This document shows, piece by piece, positions 32,144-40,104 of a stretch of 64,000 nucleotides of DNA. The position numbers were made by a program, and so were the translations under genes. The notes below the pieces were generated by a model. That model ran no database searches and had not been told where the DNA came from. It was given only the letters and a program-made list of their open reading frames with translations. Source of the stretch: JACVRW01 sp963716215 (GTDB lineage: Bacteria > Actinomycetota > Thermoleophilia > Solirubrobacterales > Thermoleophilaceae). Within the stretch, counting starts at the first letter, position 1. Each line of letters opens with the position of its first letter. The stretch is taken from the NCBI GenBank assembly GCA_963716215.1, contig OY970298.1, positions 682,001 to 746,000 on the forward strand. Direction: 5' to 3'.

Positions 32144-33739
32144 CTAGCGCTTGAACACGTCGCGCAGCGTCTTCCCGCCCACCTTGACGAGCGGGAACAG
32201 GCCGCGCCGCAGCGCCGCGGGCTTGTCCGCGTCGCGGCCGTAGAGCAGCCGTGCCGAGGCGCTCATCGCCTTGCCGAGCGAGGCGTCGTAGGGGTGCCAC
32301 CAGAAGTCGCGCGTGCGCGACGGCTCCCAGGTGACGAGCTTGATGTTCACGCACTCCCACAGCCCGAACTTGGAGTGCGAGCGCCCGAGCCCGGAGTCCT
32401 TGACGCCGCCCCACGAGCACGAGCAGGCGCCGTGGCTGAACATGTGGTCGTTGACCCAGACCATCCCGGACTGGATGCGCTCGGCGATCCGCTCGCCCTT
32501 GGCCCGGTTCATGGTCCAGACGGACGCGCCGAGGCCGAACTGCGAGTCGTTTGCCAGGGCGATCGCCTCGTCCTCGTCCTCCACCGTCACGATCGGGACG
32601 ACCGGGCCGAAGATCTCCTCGCGCATGATCCGCATGTCGTGGGTCACACCCGTCAGCACCGCGGGCGCGTAGAAGCTGGCGGCCGGGTGGTCACTCAGAT
32701 CCAGCGGCCCACCGCAGTGCAGCGTGGCTCCGTTCGCCACGGCGTCGTCGACGAGCTCGCGCACGATGTCGAACTGCTCGCGTGAGACCATCGGCCCCAC
32801 CTCGGTCTCGTAGTCGAGCGGATCTCCCACGCGCAGGTTGCGGGTCGCCTCCACCACGCCCTCGACGAAGCGGTCGGCCACGTCGCGCACCACGTACACG
32901 CGCTCGATCCCCGAGCAGGTCTGCCCGGCGTTGGCGAACCCGCCCCAGAGGCAGCCCGAGATCGCGTTGTGCAGGTTCGCGTCCGCGCACACGATCATCG
33001 GGTCCTTGCCTCCCAGCTCGAGCACGGAGCCTTTCATCCGCCGCGCGCATTCCTCGCCCACGCGTCGCCCGACCTCTACCGAGCCGGTGAAGAAGATCTT
33101 GGCCGCGGTCGACTCCACCAGCGCCTGGCCGACCGCCCCTCCGCCGTGCACGGTGCGCACGAGCCCTTCGGGCACGCCGGCGCGCTCGAACACCTCCTGG
33201 ATGCTCTGCCCGATGAGCGGAGTGAGCGACGCGGGCTTGAGCACCACGCCGTTGCCGGCCATCAGCGCGATCGCCACCTCGCCGAACGGGATCGACCACG
33301 GGTAGTTCCACGGCGCGATCACGCCGACTACGCCGAGCGGCTCGAACGTCGAGCGGGCGCGCTTCTGCTTGATGAACACCGGCAGCGGCACGCGCTCGTC
33401 CTCGAGGATCCCGGGGCCAGCCTCCGCCAGCCAGCGCAGCGAGTCGATCGTGGGAAGCAGCTCCATCACGTACGACTCGTTGATCGGCTTGCCCTGCTCG
33501 CGGCTCAGCAGCAGGGCCAGCTCGTCGAGCTGGTCGATGATCGCCTGCGCGGCGCGGCGCATGTAGCGGGCCCGGTCGGCCAGCGACAGCTGGGCCCAGA
33601 ACGGCTGCACGGTCGCCACGTCGTCCACGACCGCCTGCACCGCCTCGGGGCGGATCGTCTCCACCGCGCCGAGCCTGGCGCCGTCGAGCGGGCTGAACGA
33701 CTCGAGCTCGGAGGTGATCGGCGTGACCGCGGCTTCCAT
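32144..33739 (-). CDS. Aldehyde dehydrogenase family protein
   Basis: NAD(P)-dependent oxidation of an aldehyde to the acid, 531 residues. Motifs: PLGVVGVIAPWNYPWSIPFG, the coenzyme loop KIFFTGSVEVGRRV, general base Glu in SVLELGGKDPMIVC, catalytic Cys in WGGFANAGQTCSGIERVYV and EEIFGPVVPIVTVEDEDEAI. The C-terminal 45 residues (basic, LYGRDADKPAALRRGLFP) extend beyond the usual end and may be amphipathic, as in membrane-associated fatty- or coniferyl-aldehyde dehydrogenases. A CACAAT hexamer (33748-33753) lies 8 nt before the ATG. Monocistronic. Confidence 0.9.
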   Translation of the reverse strand: MEAAVTPITSELESFSPLDGARLGAVETIRPEAVQAVVDDVATVQPFWAQLSLADRARYMRRAAQAIIDQLDELALLLSREQGKPINESYVMELLPTIDSLRWLAEAGPGILEDERVPLPVFIKQKRARSTFEPLGVVGVIAPWNYPWSIPFGEVAIALMAGNGVVLKPASLTPLIGQSIQEVFERAGVPEGLVRTVHGGGAVGQALVESTAAKIFFTGSVEVGRRVGEECARRMKGSVLELGGKDPMIVCADANLHNAISGCLWGGFANAGQTCSGIERVYVVRDVADRFVEGVVEATRNLRVGDPLDYETEVGPMVSREQFDIVRELVDDAVANGATLHCGGPLDLSDHPAASFYAPAVLTGVTHDMRIMREEIFGPVVPIVTVEDEDEAIALANDSQFGLGASVWTMNRAKGERIAERIQSGMVWVNDHMFSHGACSCSWGGVKDSGLGRSHSKFGLWECVNIKLVTWEPSRTRDFWWHPYDASLGKAMSASARLLYGRDADKPAALRRGLFPLVKVGGKTLRDVFKR

Positions 33740-33789
33740 GGCCCGGGATTGTGAAGCACCGCGCGCCGCCGTGCCTCGATGCGGCCGAG

Positions 33790-35076
33790 CTAGTCGCCGC
33801 GGCCGCGTGCGCGGCGGATTCGGTCGAGGCGCTCGCGCAGCTCACGCTCTTCGCCGTGCTCGCTCAGCTCGAGGAAGCGCTCGCCGATCGCCTCGTCCGG
33901 CATCAGCTCCTGCTCCGACACACCCTCGGGGCGGTCATGCGGGTAGTCGTAGTCGAGCCCGCGGCCGAGCTTCTTGGCGCCCGGGTAGGCGGCGCTGCGC
34001 AGCGCCGGCGGCGGCTTCGGCGTGCCGTGCTCGCGCACCCACTCGCGCGCTCGGCCGAGCGCCTTGTACGAGGCCGGCGACTTGGGGGCCAGCGCCAGGT
34101 ACACGGCGGCCTGCGCGAGGTTGAGGGCGCACTCAGGTAGACCCACGTGCTCGACCGCGTGCGCGGTGCTGACGGCCACCTCGAGCGCGCGCGGGTCGGC
34201 GTTGCCGATGTCCTCGCTCGCGAGGATCACCATGCGGCGTGCGATGAAGCGCGGGTCCTCGCCGCCCTCGAGCATGGCGGCCAGGTAGAGCAGGGAGGCG
34301 TCGGGGTCGGACCCGCGCGTCGACTTGATCCACGCCGAGATCAGGTCGTAGTGCAGGTCGCCGCCCTTGTCGTAGAGGATCGCGCTGCGCTGCAGCGAGT
34401 CCTCGGCCACGCGCAGGGTCACGGTGCGACCCTCGCCGACCGTCTCGCAGGCCAGCTCGAGCGCGGACAGCGCGGTGCGGGCGTCGCCGGCCGAGCGCGC
34501 GGCGAGGAACTCCAGCGCGTCGTCGGCCACCTGGGGCGCGCCGGCCACGCCGCGCTCGTCCCCGAGCGACCGCCGCAGCAGGGCAAGCACCTGCTCGTCG
34601 TCCAGTGCCCGCAGCTCGTAGACGCGGCAGCGCGAGAGCAGCGCCGAGTTGACCTCGAAGTAGGGGTTCTCCGTGGTGGCGCCGACGAGCACAACGAGCC
34701 CCTCCTCGACCGCCGGCAGCAGGGTGTCCTGCTGTGCCTTGTTGAAGCGATGGATCTCGTCGAGGAAGAAGATCGTGCGCTCGCCGCTCGTGTCGCGGCG
34801 GTGCTGGGCGCGGGCGAGCACCTCGCGCACCTCGGCCCGTCCGGCGTTGACCGCCGAGGCCTCCTCGAAGGCGGCGCGCGAGTTAACCGCCAGCAGCCGC
34901 GCGAGCGTGGTCTTGCCGGTGCCCGGCGGCCCGTACAGGATCATCGAATGGGGCTTGCCCTCCTCGATCGCGGTCCGCAGGGCGGAACCGCGTCCGAGCA
35001 GGTGCTCCTGGCCGACGAACTCACCGAGCGACGCCGGGCGCATGCGCGCGGCCAGGGGCAGTGCGCCCGACGGCAC
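33790..35076 (-). CDS. rarA: Replication-associated recombination protein RarA (MgsA/WRNIP1 family AAA+ ATPase)
   Basis: Clamp-loader-like ATPase acting at stalled replication forks. Motifs: ARMRPASLGEFVGQEHLL, Walker A MILYGPPGTGKTTLARLLA, Walker B TIFFLDEIHRFNKAQQD, sensor 1 LVGATTENPYFEV, sensor 2 SAGDARTALSALEL, and the C-terminal tetramerisation part (DLISAWIKSTRGSDPDASLL, ASEDIGNADPRALEVA). GTG 35076 is the first standard start. In-frame residues upstream (IERLFDLEDSPGGRSN) look like a RarA N-terminus but have no standard start codon in front of them; they would overlap the hydrolase gene. So the true start may be earlier. Confidence 0.92.
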   Translation of the reverse strand: MPSGALPLAARMRPASLGEFVGQEHLLGRGSALRTAIEEGKPHSMILYGPPGTGKTTLARLLAVNSRAAFEEASAVNAGRAEVREVLARAQHRRDTSGERTIFFLDEIHRFNKAQQDTLLPAVEEGLVVLVGATTENPYFEVNSALLSRCRVYELRALDDEQVLALLRRSLGDERGVAGAPQVADDALEFLAARSAGDARTALSALELACETVGEGRTVTLRVAEDSLQRSAILYDKGGDLHYDLISAWIKSTRGSDPDASLLYLAAMLEGGEDPRFIARRMVILASEDIGNADPRALEVAVSTAHAVEHVGLPECALNLAQAAVYLALAPKSPASYKALGRAREWVREHGTPKPPPALRSAAYPGAKKLGRGLDYDYPHDRPEGVSEQELMPDEAIGERFLELSEHGEERELRERLDRIRRARGRGD

Positions 35077-35102
35077 GTTGGACCGGCCGCCGGGCGAGTC
35101 CT

Positions 35103-35906
35103 CTAGATCGAAGAGCCGCTCGATGTGGGGATTCTGGCAAGGAACGCCGTGAGCGCAGCGGCGCAGCGCTCGGGGGCCTCGTCCCACACGAAGTGCGAAG
35201 CGCCCTCCACGACCACCAGCTCCGTGTCGGGCAGCTCGTCCTGCAGCCGGTGGGCGGACTTGAGGCGCGCGAACTCGTCGTTCTCGCCCCACAGCAGCAG
35301 CGCCGGCACGCCGAGGTCGGCGAGGCTGAGCCCGGCGAGCTTCTCGAAGTCGCCCGAGCGATACAGCTCGAGCGCGTTGCGGCGGTGCGCGTCGTCGGCG
35401 AGCGACTTCCAGTACTCGTCGAGCGCCTCGTCGCCGAGGGCCGGTGTGGACGCGCGCAGCAGGGCACCGAAGCCCGCGCGGTCGAGCCCGGAGAGCGCCT
35501 GCTCGCCCACGTCGGGGGTGCGCAGCGCCTTCGCCATGCCGTGCCATTTGCCGTCGGGGAAGAAGCCGGAGCCGCTGATCACCAGGCCGCGGACCGCGTC
35601 CGGATGGGCGCAGCTCCAGCGCAGGCCGATCAGGCCGCCCCAGTCGTGCACCACCGGCACGCAGGACTCCACGCCGTGCGCGGCGCGGAAGCGCTCGAGC
35701 GCGTCCACCTGACGCTCCCAGGTGCCGGGCGGGTCGAGCGGCGACTCGCCGAAGCCGGCGAGGTCGGGTGCGAGCGCGCGCCAGCCGGCGGCGGCGAGCG
35801 CAGGCATCACGCCCTCCCACATGTACGACGACTGGGGGAAGCCGTGCACGAGCAGGGCGACCGGGCCGTCGGCGGGGCCCGCCTCGCGGTGCGCGAGGGC
35901 GGTCAC
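35103..35906 (-). CDS. Alpha/beta hydrolase, epoxide hydrolase-like
   Basis: 267-residue cytoplasmic hydrolase. The oxyanion motif LLVHGFPQSSYMWEG (HGFP), nucleophile elbow VVHDWGGLIGLRW with Asp in place of Ser, a helical cap (about 130-200), acid in LLLWGENDEFARL and His in ASHFVWDEAPE match the epoxide hydrolase/haloalkane dehalogenase branch; HGFP favours epoxide hydrolase. GTG start overlaps the tetR stop by 4 nt, so it is co-transcribed with the repressor and faces the diiron oxidase gene. I infer it works with that oxidase, for example opening an epoxide it forms. Confidence 0.87.
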   Translation of the reverse strand: MTALAHREAGPADGPVALLVHGFPQSSYMWEGVMPALAAAGWRALAPDLAGFGESPLDPPGTWERQVDALERFRAAHGVESCVPVVHDWGGLIGLRWSCAHPDAVRGLVISGSGFFPDGKWHGMAKALRTPDVGEQALSGLDRAGFGALLRASTPALGDEALDEYWKSLADDAHRRNALELYRSGDFEKLAGLSLADLGVPALLLWGENDEFARLKSAHRLQDELPDTELVVVEGASHFVWDEAPERCAAALTAFLARIPTSSGSSI

Positions 35907-36514
35907 GCCGGCACGCGCCCCGGCTCGGTCAGCTTGGTGAACAGGCGCTCGAGCGCCGGCCGGAAGATGCGCTCCTCGAAGTCGTCGACCGGCGTGACCA
36001 GCTGACCGAGCATGAAGCCGGTGATGGCGGCCACGACCAGCGGGGCGTCGGCGCGCGGGTCGGGCGCGCCCGTTGCGCGCAGCCCGAGCTCGGCCAGCCG
36101 CAGCTGCGCGGCGTGCCAGCGGGCCACCTCCTCGGCCAGCCACGGGCGGCGGGTGCCCTCCAAGACCAGCTCGGTGAACGCGACGTGGCGCATCGGGTCG
36201 GACTCGAGGTCGGCGGCGAGCACCGCCGATACCGCGCGCGCCCACTCGGTCACGTCGAGCTCGCGCGGCGCCATGTCGAGCACGAGCCGCTCCAGCCGCT
36301 CGACCTCCTCGCGCACGACGAGCAGCAGCGCCTTCTGGAGCAGCTCCTCCTTGGAGGCGAACCAGTAGGTCGTGGCGGACAGCGGCAGACCGGCGCGCTC
36401 GGCGACCGCGCGGTGCGTGACGGCGTCCGCCCCGTGCTCGCCGATCAGGGCGAGGGTGGCGCGCAGGATGTGCTCGCGCCGGGCCGGGCCTTTCGGTACA
36501 TTTGTTCCGGCCAT
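35903..36514 (-). CDS. TetR-family transcriptional regulator
   Basis: 203 residues. The N-terminal helix-turn-helix is REHILRATLALIGEHGADAV followed by HRAVAERAGLPLSATTYWF and ASKEELLQKAL, the standard TetR_N pattern. The C-terminal part is a helical ligand/dimer domain (VREEVERLERLVLDMAPREL, AVSAVLAADLESDPMRHVAF). It starts at ATG 36514, whose codon overlaps the twin-palindrome operator. A TACATT hexamer (36522-36527 on the minus strand) ends 7 nt before it. Autoregulation and control of the divergent diiron gene are predicted from this layout. The ligand is probably a hydrophobic substrate, by analogy with the enzymes it controls. Confidence 0.92.
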   Translation of the reverse strand: MAGTNVPKGPARREHILRATLALIGEHGADAVTHRAVAERAGLPLSATTYWFASKEELLQKALLLVVREEVERLERLVLDMAPRELDVTEWARAVSAVLAADLESDPMRHVAFTELVLEGTRRPWLAEEVARWHAAQLRLAELGLRATGAPDPRADAPLVVAAITGFMLGQLVTPVDDFEERIFRPALERLFTKLTEPGRVPA

Positions 36515-36531
36515 GAGTACAAATGTACCGA
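36493..36531. promoter_or_regulatory. Twin-palindrome TetR operator covering two divergent starts
   Basis: A 13-bp perfect inverted repeat, TCGGTACATTTGT (36493-36505) and ACAAATGTACCGA (36519-36531), with a 13-nt spacer. Each arm lies in its own shorter palindrome: GTACATTTGTTC (36496-36507, one mismatch between arms) and GTACAAATGTAC (36517-36528, perfect 5-bp arms around AA). Their centres are 21 bp apart, two helical turns, suiting two TetR dimers on one DNA face. The second box contains the -10 of tetR (TACATT, N7, ATG) and overlaps a TACAAA hexamer 7 nt before the diiron gene's ATG 36531. Confidence 0.8.
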
Positions 36532-37793
36532 TGCGGACGGTTGCCGACGTCATCACCTACGACGACCTGTACGCGCGCTGGGAGAAGGGCAACTGGAGCG
36601 CGACCGCGATCGACTTCTCGGAGGACGCGCGCCAGTGGCGGGACGTGTTCACCGAGTTCGAGCGCGAGGCGGCGCTGTGGAACTACGCCCTCTTCTTCTG
36701 GGGCGAGGACGCTGTGACCGACGGGCTGTCGCCCTACATCGACGCCGCTCCGCTGGAGGAGCAGAAGTACTTCCTCGCGACCCAGCAGGTCGACGAGGCC
36801 CGCCACGCGGTGTTCTTCTCCCGCTTCATGTCGGAGGTGGCCGGCGTGGACGGCAAGGACATCGGCGAGCGGCTCGCCGCGATCGAGCCGCGGCTGACAT
36901 GGGGGTTCCGCAAGACCTTCGAGCGGCTCGAGACGATGAGCGCCGAGCTGCGCCGCAAGCCCACCCGCACCAACCTGGCCGCGGCGATCACCCTGTACCA
37001 CCTGGTGATCGAGGCGACGCTGGCCCAGCCGGGGCAGCACTTCATCGCGAGCTATCTCGAGCGCAGCGACCGGCTGCCCGGCTTCCGGGCCGGCATGGAG
37101 AACGTGGCCCTGGACGAGCAGCGTCACATCGGCTTCGGCGTGAAGCTGCTGTCGGATCTGTGCCGAGAGGACCCGGACTGCAAGCACGCGGTCGCCGACA
37201 TGCTGCGCGACGTGATCCCGTTCACAGCGGCGGTGCTGGTGCCGCCGGGGTGGGACCGGCGCTACACGGAGGTGTTCGGCTTCACGCTCGAGGAGATCGG
37301 GGCGGAGGGCGCCGCGTCGCTGGAGACCAAGCTGCGCAGCGCCGGGCTGCCGATGGACGAGCTCCCGGGGCCGCCGATCTTCTCGCCCGGAATGGAGCCG
37401 CTGGAGCGGGCCAAGCTCGGGCAGCGGCTCGTGTACGGCGGGATCCTGGGGGAGAAGACCGGACCGCCCCGGCGCGACGCCGACACGATGGACGCGATCT
37501 TCCAGATGCTGCTGGGCGGTCTCGACCGCCGCGGCACGCCGAGCGAGCCGGGCACGATCCAGTGGGACTTCGCGGACGCCGACCCGTGGCACCTGGTGGT
37601 GGCGAACGGCGATACGCGCGTGTCGCCGGGACGGGTGGAGGCCCCGACGGTGACGATCGAGTGTCGCTACGAGGACTGGGCCGACCTGCTGGGCGGGCGC
37701 GAGCACCCGCTGAAGCTGGCGGCACTGCGGCGACTGCGCCCGAAGGGCGACCTGCGCTGGCTGTGGCGGGCGCGGCGGATGTTCCCGAGCTAG
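36531..37793 (+). CDS. Ferritin-like diiron oxidase fused to an SCP2 lipid-binding domain
   Basis: 420-residue soluble protein. Residues 1-300 form a ribonucleotide-reductase-R2-like helical domain with a full set of candidate diiron ligands: Glu59 (LFFWGED), Glu89/His92 (VDEARHAVFF), Glu161 (LYHLVIEATL), Glu196/His199 (ALDEQRHIGFG). Residues about 345-420 (WHLVVANGDTRVSPGRVE, APTVTIECRYEDWADLL, LAALRRLRPKGDLRWLW) have the SCP2/sterol-carrier pattern, a hydrophobic-ligand pocket. I infer an oxygenase or oxidase acting on a lipid-like substrate. ATG 36531 is chosen over ATG 36513, which would overlap the tetR start codon. The fused layout is unusual; an R2lox- or AurF-like reaction cannot be told apart from sequence. 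Confidence 0.82.
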   Translation: MRTVADVITYDDLYARWEKGNWSATAIDFSEDARQWRDVFTEFEREAALWNYALFFWGEDAVTDGLSPYIDAAPLEEQKYFLATQQVDEARHAVFFSRFMSEVAGVDGKDIGERLAAIEPRLTWGFRKTFERLETMSAELRRKPTRTNLAAAITLYHLVIEATLAQPGQHFIASYLERSDRLPGFRAGMENVALDEQRHIGFGVKLLSDLCREDPDCKHAVADMLRDVIPFTAAVLVPPGWDRRYTEVFGFTLEEIGAEGAASLETKLRSAGLPMDELPGPPIFSPGMEPLERAKLGQRLVYGGILGEKTGPPRRDADTMDAIFQMLLGGLDRRGTPSEPGTIQWDFADADPWHLVVANGDTRVSPGRVEAPTVTIECRYEDWADLLGGREHPLKLAALRRLRPKGDLRWLWRARRMFPS

Positions 37794-37811
37794 GGGGGCG
37801 GCCGGGCGCTT

Positions 37812-37954
37812 CCGGCCAACGGCAGCGAGGAGTGGTGAGTGGTGGGCCTCGACCCCCCCGCCACCGAGTGTGGGCCCCCAGCATCACGCATAGCGGCACG
37901 TTCGGGGCCCACACTCCCAATCCGGGCCGGCCTTGCTTGCTGCCGTTCGCTCGG
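37812..37954. repeat. Nested foldback (inverted-repeat) element
   Basis: The 212-bp gap after the diiron gene holds an inner perfect 13-bp inverted repeat, GAGTGTGGGCCCC (37866-37878) with GGGGCCCACACTC (37904-37916), 25-nt loop. It is nested in an outer 9-bp pair, AACGGCAGC (37818-37826) with GCTGCCGTT (37939-37947), and CCGGCC lies just outside each outer arm on one side and inside on the other. A direct repeat AGTGGTG AGTGGTG is at 37831-37844. It could be a terminator, a non-coding RNA or a small dispersed repeat. No gene was seen in it. Confidence 0.55.
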
Positions 37955-37992
37955 GGTGTCACGGGGTCTCCGAGGGCGCGAGCCCCGGGTGG

Positions 37993-37998
37993 CATACT
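37993..37998 (+). promoter_or_regulatory. Putative -10 hexamer, leaderless M20 peptidase gene
   Basis: CATACT ends exactly 7 nt before GTG 38006 and there is no Shine-Dalgarno sequence. It supports this GTG as start and the view that the following seven-gene plus-strand run has its own promoter after the foldback element. Confidence 0.45.
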
Positions 37999-38005
37999 CG
38001 CCCGC

Positions 38006-39316
38006 GTGCCCGAGCGCAGCGATCTCGAGCGCCGCGCCACCGAGTTGCTGCAGCGGCTGATCCGCTTCGACACGGTCAACCCGCCCGGTAACGAGGCCGC
38101 GGCTCAGGACTGGCTGCGCGGCCTGCTCGAGGGCGCCGGCTTCGATTGCGAGCTGCTCGCCGCCGTGCCCGGGCGGCCCAACCTGGTCGCGCACCTGCGG
38201 GCCGCCTCGGACGGCCCGGCCCTTTGCCTTCTCGGGCACGTGGACACCGTGCCCGCCAACCCGCCCGACTGGAGCGTCGACCCCTGGTCGGCGACGCTGC
38301 GCGACGGGCAGGTCTGGGGTCGGGGGGCGGTCGACATGAAGGGCCAGGTGGCCGCGGAGCTCGCCGCGGTGCTCGCATTGGTCGAGGAGGGCTGGCGGCC
38401 CGAGGCGGGCGAGCTGAAGCTGGCCTTCACAGCCGACGAGGAGACCGGCGCCGCCGCCGGCGCGCGGTGGCTGTGCCGCGAGCACCCGGAGCGCGTGCGG
38501 GCCGACCTCGTCGTGAACGAGGGGGGCGGCGCCGTGCTCCGCTACGACGGCAGGCGCGTGTATCCCGTCTGCGTCGCGGAGAAGGGCGTCTTCCGGTTCA
38601 CGCTCACCACCAAGGGTCGGTCGGGACACGCCTCGGCGCCACGGGTCGGCGACAACGCCCTCGCGAAGCTCGGCCCGGTGCTCACGACCCTGCGCGATCG
38701 CCAGCCGTCCCTCGAGCTCACACCGGAGGCCGAGCGGTTGCTGGGCGCGCTGGGACTAGACCCCTCCGACCTGCCGACGGCGGTCGAGCGGCTCGAGGCA
38801 GTCGACCCGACCCTGGCGGTCATGATCGAGCCGATGCTGGGCGTGAGCATGACCCCGACGATGCTCGCCGCCGGCGAGAAGGTCAACGTCATCCCGGCGC
38901 GCGCGGAGCTTCAGGTGGACTGTCGCGTGCCCCCCGACCTCGGCAGGGAGCACGTGCTGAAGGCGCTGGCCGAGCTGATCGGGGAGGACGGGCACGACGT
39001 GGAGTTCGGCGACGACGTGGTGGTCGGCAATCGCTCGCCCATGGACACGCCGCTGATGGATTCGATCCGCCGCTTCGTGGAGCGCGAGGATCCGGGTGCG
39101 ACGGTTGCCCCGATGGTGTTCCCCGGCTTCTCCGACTCGCACTGGTGGCGGGCGGCCTTCCCGGACTGCGTGGCGTACGGCTTCTTCCCGCAGACCGCCA
39201 TGGACGCCGTCGAGCAGTACTCGCTCATGCACGCGGCCGACGAGCACGTGCCGGTAGAGGACCTCGGCCTGGCGGCCAGCTTCTACTCTGAGCTGATCAT
39301 GGAGACGCTGCGATGA
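38006..39316 (+). CDS. M20-family metallopeptidase / deacylase (ArgE/DapE-like)
   Basis: Di-zinc amidohydrolase, 436 residues. Metal-site motifs: LCLLGHVDTVPANPPDW (His, Asp), WGRGAVDMKGQVAAELAAVL (bridging Asp), FTADEETGAAAGARWL (catalytic Glu and metal Glu), DLVVNEGGG and the C-terminal His in YSLMHAADEHVPVEDL. The dimerisation lid is in the middle (FTLTTKGRSGHASAPRVGDN). Substrate is an N-acyl amino acid or dipeptide and cannot be fixed. The start of the longer frame (from 35768) is antisense or other-frame noise. Coupled to the DUF1385 gene by a 4-nt overlap. Confidence 0.88.
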   Translation: MPERSDLERRATELLQRLIRFDTVNPPGNEAAAQDWLRGLLEGAGFDCELLAAVPGRPNLVAHLRAASDGPALCLLGHVDTVPANPPDWSVDPWSATLRDGQVWGRGAVDMKGQVAAELAAVLALVEEGWRPEAGELKLAFTADEETGAAAGARWLCREHPERVRADLVVNEGGGAVLRYDGRRVYPVCVAEKGVFRFTLTTKGRSGHASAPRVGDNALAKLGPVLTTLRDRQPSLELTPEAERLLGALGLDPSDLPTAVERLEAVDPTLAVMIEPMLGVSMTPTMLAAGEKVNVIPARAELQVDCRVPPDLGREHVLKALAELIGEDGHDVEFGDDVVVGNRSPMDTPLMDSIRRFVEREDPGATVAPMVFPGFSDSHWWRAAFPDCVAYGFFPQTAMDAVEQYSLMHAADEHVPVEDLGLAASFYSELIMETLR

Positions 39317-40104
39317 CCGGCGAGAAGCTGCGGCTGGGAGGCATGGCGCTGCGCAACGGGCTGCTCGTGCACGGCCCGACCCACTGGGCGGCCGCGGTGC
39401 GCACGCGCGGCGGCGAAATCGCGGTCGCGTCCGGGCGCAAGCCGGACCTCGGCGCCGGTGCGGCGCAGCGCGTGCCCGGCGTGCGCGGGGTGATGAAGCT
39501 GGCCGAGGCGATGGCCGTGATCCCGCTGGTCAAGCGCGCACTCCCGGAGGCGCGCCTGCCGATGCAGGACGTCAAGACGCTCGGCGCCATGGGCGCCGCG
39601 GCGCTCAGCGGGCAGGCCGTGCGTACCGCCGCTCGCTCGGTGGCCGCCCGCGAGGCGGCCGTCGCGCTGATCAGCCTCGCCCCGGCGCTGATGGCGCTGC
39701 GCAGCGGCGACCTGGCCGCCTACCACGGCGTCGAGCACAAGGCGATCGCCGCGTACGAGGAGGACGGCGACGCCGCCGACGCGGTCAAGGAGCACGACCG
39801 CTGCGGCTCCCATCTGGTGGCCCCGATGCTCACCGCCGCGGCGATCGGCAACGTGGCCGTGCGCCGGGCCGGGCTGCGCGGGCCGGCCGCGGAGGTCGTC
39901 GTCGGACTGGGCAGCGCGGCCGTCGCGGTCGAGGTGTTCGCCTGGTCCGAGCGCCACCCGACCAGCCCGCTCACGCGCCTGCTCAGGCGCCCCGGCCACG
40001 AGATCCAGCGCGCGGTCGGCACGCGCGAGCCCACGACGGAGCAGCTCGAGGTGGGCCGCGCCGCGCTCGCGGAGATTCTCAGGGTCGAGGGCGCGCCGGC
40101 CTGA
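39313..40104 (+). CDS. DUF1385 family membrane-associated protein
   Basis: 263-residue protein of the DUF1385/YqhQ family, function unproven. Family marks: LGGMALRNGLLVHGPTHWAA near the N-terminus, two or three hydrophobic helices (VALISLAPALMALRSGD and further on), the His/Glu-rich AAYHGVEHKAIAAYEE and KEHDRCGSHLVAPML, which look like a metal site in a membrane protease or hydrolase. Lies between the M20 peptidase and the nicotinate phosphoribosyltransferase, with 4-nt overlaps on both sides if the latter starts at CTG. Confidence 0.82.
   Translation: MTGEKLRLGGMALRNGLLVHGPTHWAAAVRTRGGEIAVASGRKPDLGAGAAQRVPGVRGVMKLAEAMAVIPLVKRALPEARLPMQDVKTLGAMGAAALSGQAVRTAARSVAAREAAVALISLAPALMALRSGDLAAYHGVEHKAIAAYEEDGDAADAVKEHDRCGSHLVAPMLTAAAIGNVAVRRAGLRGPAAEVVVGLGSAAVAVEVFAWSERHPTSPLTRLLRRPGHEIQRAVGTREPTTEQLEVGRAALAEILRVEGAPA

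Noticed and set aside
35077..35135. Non-standard ATC start for rarA giving IERLFDLEDSPGG
   Set aside because: The residues look family-like, but ATC initiation is very rare and the region overlaps the hydrolase stop. Kept as a remark, with GTG 35076 as annotated start.
35907..37706. N-terminal extension of the epoxide hydrolase frame on the minus strand
   Set aside because: Antisense to the diiron gene, low-complexity, and it crosses tetR. The hydrolase fold starts at GTG 35906 coupled to the tetR stop.
35768..38005. Long extension in front of the M20 peptidase frame
   Set aside because: It runs through the hydrolase, TetR and diiron genes in other frames and through the foldback region; the peptidase begins at GTG 38006.
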